Positions 1 to 6,496 of a stretch of 18,479 nt of DNA are shown piece by piece. The position numbers and the translations under genes were made by a program. How positions within the stretch are numbered: the first letter of the stretch is position 1; each line of letters opens with the position of its first letter. Location of the stretch: assembly GCA_947624855.1 (NCBI GenBank), contig CANQMC010000010.1, positions 1 through 18,479 on the forward strand, in the 5' to 3' direction. Source of the stretch: an uncultured Bacilli bacterium. GTDB taxonomy: Bacteria > Bacillota_I > Bacilli_A > RF39 > UBA660. The notes beneath the pieces are model-generated. The model was given only the letters and a program-made list of their open reading frames with translations. It was not told where the DNA came from and searched no databases.

Positions 1-2
1 TA

Positions 3-13
3 CCCCCCCCCCC
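3..13. repeat. C11/G11 homopolymer tract
   Basis: Eleven consecutive C on the plus strand. It is the only long G/C homopolymer in the window and contrasts sharply with the surrounding AT-rich DNA. Such tracts are prone to slipped-strand length change and to sequencing and assembly error. Confidence 0.85.
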
Positions 14-27
14 AAGCCTTTTGTCAA
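3..27 (-). promoter_or_regulatory. Possible phase-variable promoter with poly-G spacer (cut by window edge)
   Basis: On the minus strand a perfect TTGACA (22-27) is followed by AAAGGCTT, an uninterrupted run of 11 G (positions 3-13 on the plus strand, as C) and then TA at the edge. If that TA starts a -10 box, the spacer is 19 nt, and loss of about two G would bring it to the optimal 17. The -10 box and the gene lie outside the window, so only the -35 and the tract are seen. A contig-end artefact at a homopolymer is the main alternative. Confidence 0.4.
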
Positions 28-71
28 GTATTTAGAAGATATTTTTTTAGAGATTTAATTTTTAGATTTTT

Positions 72-167
72 AAAAAAGGCGCCGAATATTACAATTACTG
101 TGAATAACAGTAACGTTGTAATAATCAACGACCAACGTAAGTAGGCGTTAGCTCCTAACACACTACT
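72..167 (-). ncRNA. Candidate structured small RNA of about 95 nt, family not recognised
   Basis: This stretch is visibly richer in G+C than its flanks and no reading frame explains it. It lies just downstream of a good promoter (174-202). Minus-strand structure: a small hairpin GTTAG-gag-CTAAC (147-159), then a long hairpin with two 7-bp helices, ATTACAA/TTGTAAT (88-94 with 116-122) and TTACTGT/ACAGTAA (95-101 with 107-113), separated by a CG bulge and capped by a 5-nt loop. The RNA would end at GGCGCC followed by six U (72-83). CGCC at 144-147 could pair with that 3' GGCG to close the molecule, and ACGTTG/CAACGT (133-138 with 113-118) offers a competing fold. It does not look to me like SRP RNA, 6S, tmRNA, RNase P or a tracrRNA. 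The ends are inferred. Confidence 0.45.
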
Positions 168-173
168 AATTTG

Positions 174-202
174 ATTATACTATAGTTCTTTATAAAAGTA
201 AA
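174..202 (-). promoter_or_regulatory. Sigma-A-type promoter for the candidate small RNA
   Basis: Minus strand: TTTACT (197-202), a 17-nt spacer and TATAAT (174-179). Initiation would fall near 167, just before the first hairpin. The spacing is ideal and the -10 is perfect. Confidence 0.55.
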
Positions 203-238
203 CTATTTAAAAATATTATTTCTTTAATAAATTTTTAA

Positions 239-382
239 TTATTTTATTTTTGTTATTTTTTCTTCATTATATTCTTCTTTAGGACATCTATCTATATTAG
301 GTCCAAAATTATTTAAAATTCCATATTTTAAATAATCAATTTTCTTATCAGTTTCATTATAAGTTTGATAATATTTTTTCAT
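239..382 (-). CDS. Unknown 47-residue protein downstream of ftsI
   Basis: ATG at 382, TAA at 239. The product begins MKKYYQTYNE and ends ITKIK; it is hydrophilic, rich in Lys, Tyr, Asn and Glu, with one Cys and no membrane segment or signal peptide. I do not recognise it. A GGTGAAG ribosome site lies 4 nt upstream of the ATG. The gene starts 39 nt after the ftsI stop with no U-tailed terminator between, so it could be the last gene of the mraZ operon. A TCACCAT/ATGGTAA inverted repeat (389-395 and 403-409) covers part of the ribosome site and could mask it. Support for coding is only the ribosome site, the open frame and its position. Confidence 0.5.
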   Translation of the reverse strand: MKKYYQTYNETDKKIDYLKYGILNNFGPNIDRCPKEEYNEEKITKIK

Positions 383-421
383 TTAACTTCACCATTATTA
401 TTATGGTAAAATATTTATTTA

Positions 422-2524
422 TTATTCATTAGATAAAGTTACTTCTAAAGTACTATTAATATTTATTTTTGTATTTGGTGATACATTTGTACTTAAAACT
501 GTTCCATAGCCTTTAAATGTATATTTTAAACCAATTAAATTACAAAAACTCATAACTTCACTACTACTCCATTTAGTCATATCTGGCATAATATAATCAT
601 TATTTTCTGTTAATAAAAATACTTTACTTCCTTTAATAACAGTTGTTTTACTTAAAGGATATTGATTAATAACTGATTTACCACTACCTAAAACAATTAC
701 TTGTAATTTATTTTTTTCAAGTTCTTCTTTAGTTGTTTTTAAATCACTACTTATATAATTACTAAGAGTTATTAATTTATCTAAATCTACTTTAGTTTCG
801 GCATCTGTAATATTAGCATAATTAGCAATATTTTCTATAGCTTTAACTACCACTTTTGCTAAACCTTCAGCTTCGGTATTTAATTGTTTTACTGAAGCAT
901 AAATAATATATTCTGGATCATTAGCAGGAAATAAACCGGCAAAAGACCGAATATAATTAATACTTCCTGCTAAATATCCCCCATTTGGACTAGCAATTTG
1001 AGCAGTACCAGTTTTACCTGCTAATGTAACATTGTTAGGTTTCCAAATTGGTGATAAACCTTTATTTACTACATTATACATTAATTCTTGCATTTTTTTG
1101 ATATTTTGAGCTTTAGCTTTTCTTCCTAATTCTTTTTTTTCACCTTTATAAACTACTTTACCATTTTCATCAACTATTTTAGCTACTATATAAGGTTTTA
1201 ACATAATACCTTCATTAGTTAATATTGATAAAGCTTGTAAAGTTTGAATTGGAGTAGTAGTAATACCTTGACCAAAAGAAGCACTAGCTACCTCAGATTC
1301 ATATTTAAGTCTTAAAAAACCTGATTCTTCAGCTGGAAGTTCAATTCCTGTTTTTTTACCAAAACCTAAACTTTCATAATAATCTCGAAGTTTAGCACCT
1401 CCTAAATTTAAAGCTAAATTAGTAGCTCCAACATTAGAAGAATAAACAAAACCGGTATCATAAGTGATATTACCCCAACCTTTACGATTAAAATCACTTA
1501 TAACAGTACCATCTTTTAATGTCTTTTTACCAGATAAAAATTTATCATCACCTTTATATTTATCATTTTCCATTGAAGCTAACCAAGAAAATATTTTCAT
1601 TGTAGAACCAGGTTCATAAGTATAACCAATTAAAGGATTTACATAATTAGTTAAACCTTCTAAAGTATTTGGATTAAAATTAGGACTTGAAGAACTTCCC
1701 ACGATAGCTCCTGTTTTAGCATCCATAACCGCTATATTAAACCACGAAAATTTACCATTTTGTTCCAAACTATAAACAGCATCTTCTAATATTAATTGAA
1801 TTTGAGAATCTAAAGTTAAATATATATCATTACCTTTAACGGGATTAATAACATAAGGTTCTCCCATTTGATAACCATAAGCATCTTTTTGATATTCGGT
1901 ATAACCATCTTTTCCTTTTAATTCTTCATTATAATAACTTTCAACACCCATTTCCCCTACAATTTCACCTTGATCATTTTCTTTTGCATAACCAACAATA
2001 TAAGAAGCCATTTTAGAATTCTTATAATATCTTTTATTTCCTTCAATAAAATCTATTCCTGGTAAAGCTAAAGCTTCAATTTCTACTTTTTTATTTTCTG
2101 ATAAATTAGAACCTTTAGTTCCAAATTCAACTTGATATGCTCCTTCAGTATTAAGTCTTTTTAAAGCATATTTATAATCTAATCCTAAAACTTCTGAAAG
2201 AGCTTTAGCCGTTCTTTCTTTATCTACCACATGTTGTGGATTTTCAGGATCAGTTGTTCTACTTTCTGCTAAATAAGCAATTAAAGTATAAGAATTTACA
2301 TTTTGAGCAATAGCTTCTCCATTAACATCATAAATATTACCTCTTGATGCATATAAAGTTTTTTTAACTGTATTACGATTATTAGCAAATTCTTTTAAAT
2401 CAATATTATCTACTTTTTTACTCATAGTAACATATGAAAGCTTAATTATCGCTGCCATAAAAGCGAAAAAAAAGATTATAATAAAAAGTTTACTTATTTT
2501 TATTTTTAATCTTTTCTTTTTCAT
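422..2524 (-). CDS. ftsI: Class B penicillin-binding protein with PASTA domains (FtsI/PBP2B/SpoVD type)
   Basis: Septal peptidoglycan DD-transpeptidase of 700 residues that cross-links glycan strands on the outer face of the membrane. Residues 1-10 are basic and a single transmembrane anchor spans about 12-32. The dimerisation/pedestal domain covers roughly 50-220 and contains RGNIYD (61-66). All three active-site motifs are present: STMK with nucleophile Ser307 and Lys310, SSN at 362-364, and KTG at 504-506. The last ~95 residues look like two PASTA repeats, the first degenerate. It is the fourth gene of the mraZ-rsmH-ftsL-ftsI order and starts 11 nt after ftsL ends, behind a GGGAGG site. 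PASTA domains fit both vegetative PBP2B and sporulation SpoVD; sequence alone does not decide. murE and mraY, which often follow, are absent here. Confidence 0.95.
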   Translation of the reverse strand: MKKKRLKIKISKLFIIIFFFAFMAAIIKLSYVTMSKKVDNIDLKEFANNRNTVKKTLYASRGNIYDVNGEAIAQNVNSYTLIAYLAESRTTDPENPQHVVDKERTAKALSEVLGLDYKYALKRLNTEGAYQVEFGTKGSNLSENKKVEIEALALPGIDFIEGNKRYYKNSKMASYIVGYAKENDQGEIVGEMGVESYYNEELKGKDGYTEYQKDAYGYQMGEPYVINPVKGNDIYLTLDSQIQLILEDAVYSLEQNGKFSWFNIAVMDAKTGAIVGSSSSPNFNPNTLEGLTNYVNPLIGYTYEPGSTMKIFSWLASMENDKYKGDDKFLSGKKTLKDGTVISDFNRKGWGNITYDTGFVYSSNVGATNLALNLGGAKLRDYYESLGFGKKTGIELPAEESGFLRLKYESEVASASFGQGITTTPIQTLQALSILTNEGIMLKPYIVAKIVDENGKVVYKGEKKELGRKAKAQNIKKMQELMYNVVNKGLSPIWKPNNVTLAGKTGTAQIASPNGGYLAGSINYIRSFAGLFPANDPEYIIYASVKQLNTEAEGLAKVVVKAIENIANYANITDAETKVDLDKLITLSNYISSDLKTTKEELEKNKLQVIVLGSGKSVINQYPLSKTTVIKGSKVFLLTENNDYIMPDMTKWSSSEVMSFCNLIGLKYTFKGYGTVLSTNVSPNTKININSTLEVTLSNE

Positions 2525-2535
2525 TACAAACCTCC

Positions 2536-2835
2536 CTATTCACTAATTGTTTTAATGTTATTATTATTATACGACAAACCTGATTCACTTGCAATACCTT
2601 GAATATTATCTATACTAGCAAGTTCATCAATTTGCATACTTAAAGCTTCATTAGTATCAGTTTGACTATCAATTTTATATTCTATTTTTTCAAGTTCAAT
2701 ATTTGTTTCGGTAAGTAAAGCTTTTGTATAAACCCAAGAAGCAGGTAATATAATACAACCAAAAATAATAGTTAAGAAAAACATAAATTTTTCTCCTTTT
2801 AATAATTTAATTCTTTTAACTTTTTTTGTTCTCAT
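2536..2835 (-). CDS. ftsL: FtsL/DivIC-like cell-division protein
   Basis: Small bitopic protein of 99 residues. A very basic N-terminus (residues 1-16) is followed by one transmembrane helix (about 17-37) and an extracytoplasmic coiled coil (about 42-75) with heptad-like spacing of Ile, Leu and Met. The C-terminal segment around 76-90 (IQGIASESGLSYN) resembles the conserved end of FtsL. FtsL forms a complex with DivIB and DivIC and helps activate septal synthesis by FtsW and the class B PBP. Identification rests on topology and position between rsmH and ftsI, because FtsL sequences diverge strongly. The start is separated from the rsmH stop by one base, so the two are presumably translationally coupled. 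Confidence 0.85.
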   Translation of the reverse strand: MRTKKVKRIKLLKGEKFMFFLTIIFGCIILPASWVYTKALLTETNIELEKIEYKIDSQTDTNEALSMQIDELASIDNIQGIASESGLSYNNNNIKTISE

Positions 2836-2836
2836 A

Positions 2837-3760
2837 TTATATCCTTTCTACTACTCGAAGTTTGGCACTTTTACTTCGAGAATTTTCTTTTATTTCTGCT
2901 TCACTTGGAATTATAGGTTTTTTATTTATTATTTTAAGAATAGGTTTATATTCTAAAGGAATATTAGGCATTCCTTTAAATACTTCATCAATTTCACTAT
3001 ACTTTTTGAATATATTTTTAACAATTCTATCCTCTAAAGAATGAAATGTTATAACACATATTCTACCACCTTTATTAAGCATTTTTATCGCGCTTTCTAA
3101 CGCTATAGATAAAGCTTCTAATTCATTATTAACTTCTATTCTAATTGCTTGAAATATTTTTCTTTCTGGATGATTTTTATAAAAGTAATTAGCTCCTACA
3201 CTAGCTTTAATAATATCTACTAATTCTAAAGTATTAGTTATTTCTTTATTCTGACGATATTTAATAATATTACTTGCTATTAATTTACTTCGAGCTTCTT
3301 CTCCATATTTAAAAAACATATTACTTAATTCTTCATTAGAATAATTATTAATAATGTATTTGGCATCTAATTTAGCACTTTTATCCATTCGCATATCTAA
3401 AATACTATCTTGCATGAAACTAAATCCGCGATCCTTATCATCTATTTCTGGACTAGATAATCCTAAATCAAATAAGAATCCATCAACTTTATTAACGTTA
3501 AGTTTCTTTAATTCTGTTTCTAAATTTATAAAATTAGAATGAATAATTGAAAAATTACTTCCAATACCAAATAATAATTGACGCGAATAGTTTATAGCTT
3601 CGCTATCCGCGTCAAAGGCGAAAAGCATCCCTTTTTTAATTCTTTTTAAAATTTCGCTACTATGACCAGCATATCCGAGTGTGGCATCCACGTATATCCC
3701 GTCATCTTTGATATTTAGGTTTTCAATTGCAATATCTCGCATTACACTATAATGTTTCAT
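2837..3760 (-). CDS. rsmH: 16S rRNA m4C1402 methyltransferase RsmH (MraW)
   Basis: SAM-dependent methyltransferase of 307 residues, a normal length for the family. It N4-methylates C1402 in the decoding centre of 16S rRNA. Visible hallmarks are the opening HYSVMRDIAIENL, motif I DATLGYAGHS (25-34), the acidic ribose-contact region FAFDAD (48-53), the DGFLFDLGLSSP motif, RGFSF...LDMRMD and the late motif VITFHSLEDRIVK. Its ATG overlaps the stop of mraZ by four bases (3757-3760), the usual coupling of this pair. It has no promoter of its own that I can see and is transcribed from the mraZ promoter. Confidence 0.97.
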   Translation of the reverse strand: MKHYSVMRDIAIENLNIKDDGIYVDATLGYAGHSSEILKRIKKGMLFAFDADSEAINYSRQLLFGIGSNFSIIHSNFINLETELKKLNVNKVDGFLFDLGLSSPEIDDKDRGFSFMQDSILDMRMDKSAKLDAKYIINNYSNEELSNMFFKYGEEARSKLIASNIIKYRQNKEITNTLELVDIIKASVGANYFYKNHPERKIFQAIRIEVNNELEALSIALESAIKMLNKGGRICVITFHSLEDRIVKNIFKKYSEIDEVFKGMPNIPLEYKPILKIINKKPIIPSEAEIKENSRSKSAKLRVVERI

Positions 3761-4188
3761 TCTTCACCATTAAATAAATGTTCTGCAACATTTTCTAAAG
3801 TTTCACTGTAAAGATTATTAAATTCTTCCCAATTAGCTTTAGACCATATTTCTACCCGATCATTAGCTCCAATAATAACACATTCTTTTTCTAAATTAGC
3901 ATATTCTAGTTGATTTGATGTAATATTAATTCTTCCTTGTCGGTCGATAGTGCAATTCGCAGCGGCAGAAAAAAACGATCTTATAAATATTCGGGCATCT
4001 TTTTTAGTAAAAGGCAAACTAGCAAGTTTATCTACAATTTTTTGCCATTCACTTTGAGTATAAATATATAAACATTTCTCTAATCCTCTAGTGATTATAA
4101 AAGTTTCACCTAAATTAGCACGATATGCTGCCGGTATAACTATTCGATTTTTATCATCTAAGTTATGCCAATACTCGCCCATGAACAT
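3757..4188 (-). CDS. mraZ: Transcriptional regulator MraZ
   Basis: DNA-binding regulator of the division/cell-wall cluster, 143 residues, with two AbrB-like half-domains. The first starts MFMGEYWHNLDDKNRIVIP; the second repeats the pattern as TIDRQGRINIT near residues 78-88. MraZ assembles into rings and binds short GTGG-type repeats at 10-bp spacing ahead of its own gene, and exactly such an array precedes this one (4197-4241). A second in-frame ATG at residue 3 is possible, but the family normally begins MFMGEY, so the upstream ATG is kept. The ribosome site is the weak GGGGGAT, which overlaps the last operator box. It overlaps rsmH by 4 bp. Autoregulation is inferred from the operator. Confidence 0.96.
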   Translation of the reverse strand: MFMGEYWHNLDDKNRIVIPAAYRANLGETFIITRGLEKCLYIYTQSEWQKIVDKLASLPFTKKDARIFIRSFFSAAANCTIDRQGRINITSNQLEYANLEKECVIIGANDRVEIWSKANWEEFNNLYSETLENVAEHLFNGEE

Positions 4189-4196
4189 TTATATCC

Positions 4197-4241
4197 CCCA
4201 CTTTCTACCACAATGTACCACTGCTTACCATTATATTACCA
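4197..4241 (-). promoter_or_regulatory. MraZ operator: five TGGT/TGGG boxes
   Basis: On the minus strand TGGT occurs at 4238-4241, 4227-4230, 4217-4220 and 4207-4210, followed by TGGG at 4197-4200. Start-to-start spacing is 11, 10, 10 and 10 bp. The first box touches the -10 element and the last abuts the mraZ ribosome site, so bound MraZ could block both initiation and the 5' leader. MraZ of E. coli and Mycoplasma is known to bind TGGGA- or AAAGTGG-like repeats of this period. Confidence 0.85.
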
Positions 4242-4261
4242 AAATAAGGTTTAAATGTAAA
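4233..4261 (-). promoter_or_regulatory. mraZ operon promoter
   Basis: Minus strand: TTTACA (4256-4261), a 17-nt spacer and TAATAT (4233-4238). Initiation is expected near 4226, inside the MraZ box array. This is the only clear promoter for mraZ-rsmH-ftsL-ftsI. Confidence 0.75.
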
Positions 4262-4315
4262 GAATATTACTTTACCTTTTTTAATAAAATTAATTTATTT
4301 ACATAAATTTTACAA

Positions 4316-4356
4316 ACAAAAAACCAAAATTTTTATTTTTTACTTCTGGTTTTTAT
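4316..4356 (-). terminator. Terminator of the 623-residue protein gene
   Basis: Minus strand: stem AAAAACCA / TGGTTTTT (arms 4347-4354 and 4318-4326) around an A-rich loop of about 20 nt, continuing into TTTTTT. It begins 5 bases after the stop of the gene at 4360. The stem has only three G/C pairs, so it is moderate in strength. Confidence 0.6.
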
Positions 4357-4359
4357 TTA

Positions 4360-6231
4360 TTATTTTAAAAATAAACTAGCAATAATAATTCCTAATAAAA
4401 TCGAAGCTGGTAATATAATAAATATTAAATTAATATTTCCTCTTCTAGAATTTAACGAATTAGGTTCAATATTTGCTAACATTTCTTTTTGATTATTTAA
4501 ATTCATTTTTTCGGTTTCTATATCAATTAATTTTTTTATTTCATTTATTTTATAATTACCATCTTTAGTATATATAGTTGCCTCTATTTCTGGCAATTTT
4601 AAACCTATCATATCTTTTATTGATAAACTATTTAAATATAAATCTCCCCTAAATTTTTGAGGTAATATTAAACCATTTATTTTAGTTAAATCACTTAAAT
4701 ATAATTTACCAGCAAATGTTTTTGGTAAAACTAAACCTTCGGCATCAATAAGCCCACTTAAATCTATATTTCCCTTAAAATTTTGTGGTAATATTAAACC
4801 AAATCCTTTTTTTAAATTCCATAAATCTAAATCACCTTTAAAATAATTTAATGAAAGTTTATATGGTATTTCTTCTACTTTATTATATTCTGATAAATCA
4901 ATATCTCCAATAAAAACTACTAAATGTTTATTTAAATCTGTCTCTTCAAATCCTATTTCTTCTTCTTTACATTCAAATATTTTAATATAATCATTTTTTT
5001 GATCTCGACTATCTATTATCTCAGATATTCGAGGATCTTTAACAAAACCAAATCCTTCAATATCATCATCTATTTCATATATAAATCTTAATTCTAATTG
5101 GTTTAATGCTTCTTTGTCTTGATATTTTTTATATATTTTAGTAAGATCTTCCATATCTTTTACTTTCTTTTGATATAATTGTCCATCGGGAAATTCTTTT
5201 AATTTTTCTTTTAATATTTCTTCTAAACCATTTTCAACATTTTGTTCTTTTCCTATTCCTCTTACTTCATCTATTTTATCTTTAGCCATTAAAATTGCTA
5301 ATCTTGGTATTTTATATTTATTATTTTCATCTTTCGTATAATATACATAAAAGTCTCCACCTTGATACATTTCGCCTCCATATAGCTGTTCTTCGGCTTT
5401 AGATAAAGTATCTATTGTACACCATCCTGTATTATAATCTATTAGGGAATCATATAATCTTTTCGCCGCGGTTTTATCTGTTCTTTCATATTTTACCCAT
5501 ATTCCTTCATTACTCGTTATTTTAATTTTCTTTTGATTTAAATATAAAGCACTATAAATAGTTTTAAAACTTTCACTTCTAACTAAATCTTCAAGTTCTT
5601 TTTCTTCAAATTCTCTTCTTTTTAAATATTGTTGTAAATATTCAATACTTTTTCCAATTAACTCGGGATTCATATTTATAAAGGGACTTACTGTTTCTTT
5701 ATTTCTTTTAGTATATCCTTCTTTTTGATCATTTAAACTACCTATTTCTAACATTCCTTGAAAAGCCCACACTTTACCCCACATAGGCAAATAATCTGAA
5801 TCGGAACTAATTAAATAATCAATCCAACCATCTAAACTTACTTTTTGTTCTCTTATAACCGAATTTTGATGTTGTCTTTTTAAAGTTTTTTCTTTTGTTG
5901 TTTTAGGATTTACTAAATCTATATGCCCATGACCTTCTTTTAAATAGTTTTCTTCTAAATGATGCCAATAACTATCTGGTATATCTTCTTTTTTTATTAC
6001 ATATTTATCATAATATAATTTTTTTAAATAATCTACTTTATCTTTTTCAACCATTTTACTTTGAACTCGATCTAATTTCTTTAAATAATTTTCTAAAACT
6101 TGTAATTTTTCTTTAGATGTACTTACTTTAGTATTTATTATTTCTTCTTTTTTTAAAATATCAAATAGTTTTTTCATAAATTTAAAATGATTATTTTGTT
6201 CTATTTGTTTTCTTTTTTCATCTTCATTCAT
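4360..6231 (-). CDS. Uncharacterised protein: GWCT/GDFYVYY core, solenoid-like repeats, C-terminal membrane anchor
   Basis: Predicted 623 residues, function unknown. The start at 6231 is preferred over the in-frame ATG at 6246: GGAGGG lies 7 nt before 6231, while 6246 has no ribosome site and falls on the expected transcription start of the promoter at 6252-6280. Numbering from 6231: charged helical N-terminus (1-95), a Trp-rich block DGWIDYLIS...WGKVWAFQGML (134-161), then a core with TGWCT (268-272), GGDFYVYYT (291-299), PRLAILM (309-315), DEVRGI (321-326) and KEFPDG (345-350). About 463-547 holds roughly 23-residue repeats of the form GLxLPxxFxGxLxLxxL, likely a beta-solenoid. One hydrophobic helix (601-621) near the end would leave the bulk in the cytoplasm. 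From memory the core resembles a conserved unannotated family common in Patescibacteria and distantly recalls PcfJ-like domains; neither was tested. It is monocistronic. Confidence 0.85.
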   Translation of the reverse strand: MNEDEKRKQIEQNNHFKFMKKLFDILKKEEIINTKVSTSKEKLQVLENYLKKLDRVQSKMVEKDKVDYLKKLYYDKYVIKKEDIPDSYWHHLEENYLKEGHGHIDLVNPKTTKEKTLKRQHQNSVIREQKVSLDGWIDYLISSDSDYLPMWGKVWAFQGMLEIGSLNDQKEGYTKRNKETVSPFINMNPELIGKSIEYLQQYLKRREFEEKELEDLVRSESFKTIYSALYLNQKKIKITSNEGIWVKYERTDKTAAKRLYDSLIDYNTGWCTIDTLSKAEEQLYGGEMYQGGDFYVYYTKDENNKYKIPRLAILMAKDKIDEVRGIGKEQNVENGLEEILKEKLKEFPDGQLYQKKVKDMEDLTKIYKKYQDKEALNQLELRFIYEIDDDIEGFGFVKDPRISEIIDSRDQKNDYIKIFECKEEEIGFEETDLNKHLVVFIGDIDLSEYNKVEEIPYKLSLNYFKGDLDLWNLKKGFGLILPQNFKGNIDLSGLIDAEGLVLPKTFAGKLYLSDLTKINGLILPQKFRGDLYLNSLSIKDMIGLKLPEIEATIYTKDGNYKINEIKKLIDIETEKMNLNNQKEMLANIEPNSLNSRRGNINLIFIILPASILLGIIIASLFLK

Positions 6232-6251
6232 TTCTTTACCCTCCATTTTAA

Positions 6252-6280
6252 ATTATATATTATTTTTATTTTTTTGTAAA
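6252..6280 (-). promoter_or_regulatory. Promoter of the 623-residue protein gene
   Basis: Minus strand: TTTACA (6275-6280), 17-nt spacer, TATAAT (6252-6257). Near-consensus. Transcription would begin about 6245-6246, which makes the ATG at 6246 leaderless and supports the downstream start at 6231. Confidence 0.75.
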
Positions 6281-6334
6281 TTATTTAATAAAAAAAAAGA
6301 GGTGAACATTATTTAATAAAAAAAAAGAGGTGAA
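6280..6334. repeat. Tandem 28-bp duplication (27 bp identical)
   Basis: Positions 6280-6306 are repeated exactly at 6308-6334, each copy containing TTATTTAATA, nine A and GAGGTGAA. The right copy supplies one arm and the U-tract of the terminator at 6318-6342. The left copy has the same half-arm but no partner and adjoins the -35 element of the 623-residue protein gene. Confidence 0.85.
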
Positions 6335-6342
6335 GCCTCTTT
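6318..6342 (-). terminator. Terminator of the 41-residue YjcZ-like gene
   Basis: Minus strand: AAAGAGG - cttca - CCTCTTT followed by further T (nine T in all). Stem arms are 6336-6342 and 6324-6330. The stem starts inside the stop codon of the gene at 6341. Confidence 0.8.
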
Positions 6343-6466
6343 AATAATATAGTATTCCGCCTAGAATTATTGCTAGTAAAATATATAGAACTATTATTAA
6401 GAATGCGCTATTTTGAAGTCCACTTCCACCATTATTGTTGGAAGAGTTTCCTTTACAACATCCCAT
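6341..6466 (-). CDS. YjcZ-like small hydrophobic protein, 41 residues
   Basis: ATG at 6466, TAA at 6341. The product starts MGCCKGNSSNNNGG and continues with one hydrophobic segment (about residues 21-41) ending GGILYY. A very strong AAGGAGG site lies upstream and a terminator directly follows. A Gly/Asn-rich head plus a tail of the type FxLIVVLxILLxIIxGxxxx is the pattern of the YjcZ family of tiny proteins linked to sporulation in Bacillus, though the match is looser than for its neighbour at 6497. The Cys-Cys pair at residues 3-4 is unusual. A membrane or spore-surface location is inferred; no biochemical role is known. Confidence 0.75.
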   Translation of the reverse strand: MGCCKGNSSNNNGGSGLQNSAFLIIVLYILLAIILGGILYY

Positions 6467-6496
6467 GGGACACCTCCTTGAAGTTTTTTTAAAAGA

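Noticed and set aside
72..167. tRNA, SRP RNA, 6S or CRISPR tracrRNA identity for the structured stretch
   Set aside because: No T-loop or anticodon arm, no GGAAGGAAGC-like SRP loop, no long 6S-type open bubble, and no CRISPR repeats or cas genes nearby.
208..238. TTAAAAAT / ATTTTTAA inverted repeat as terminator of the 47-residue gene
   Set aside because: All A/T stem with a 15-nt loop and no clear U-tract; expected often by chance in this composition.
2826..3044. Plus-strand open frame, likewise at 3354-3542, 4091-4306 and 18085-18285
   Set aside because: Each lies antisense to a well-supported gene, has no ribosome site of note and no recognisable product.
6481..6496. Terminator between the two YjcZ-like genes
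   Set aside because: The AGTCTTTT/AAAAAAACT pairing is imperfect and is followed directly by the next ribosome site, not a U-tract; cotranscription is more likely.
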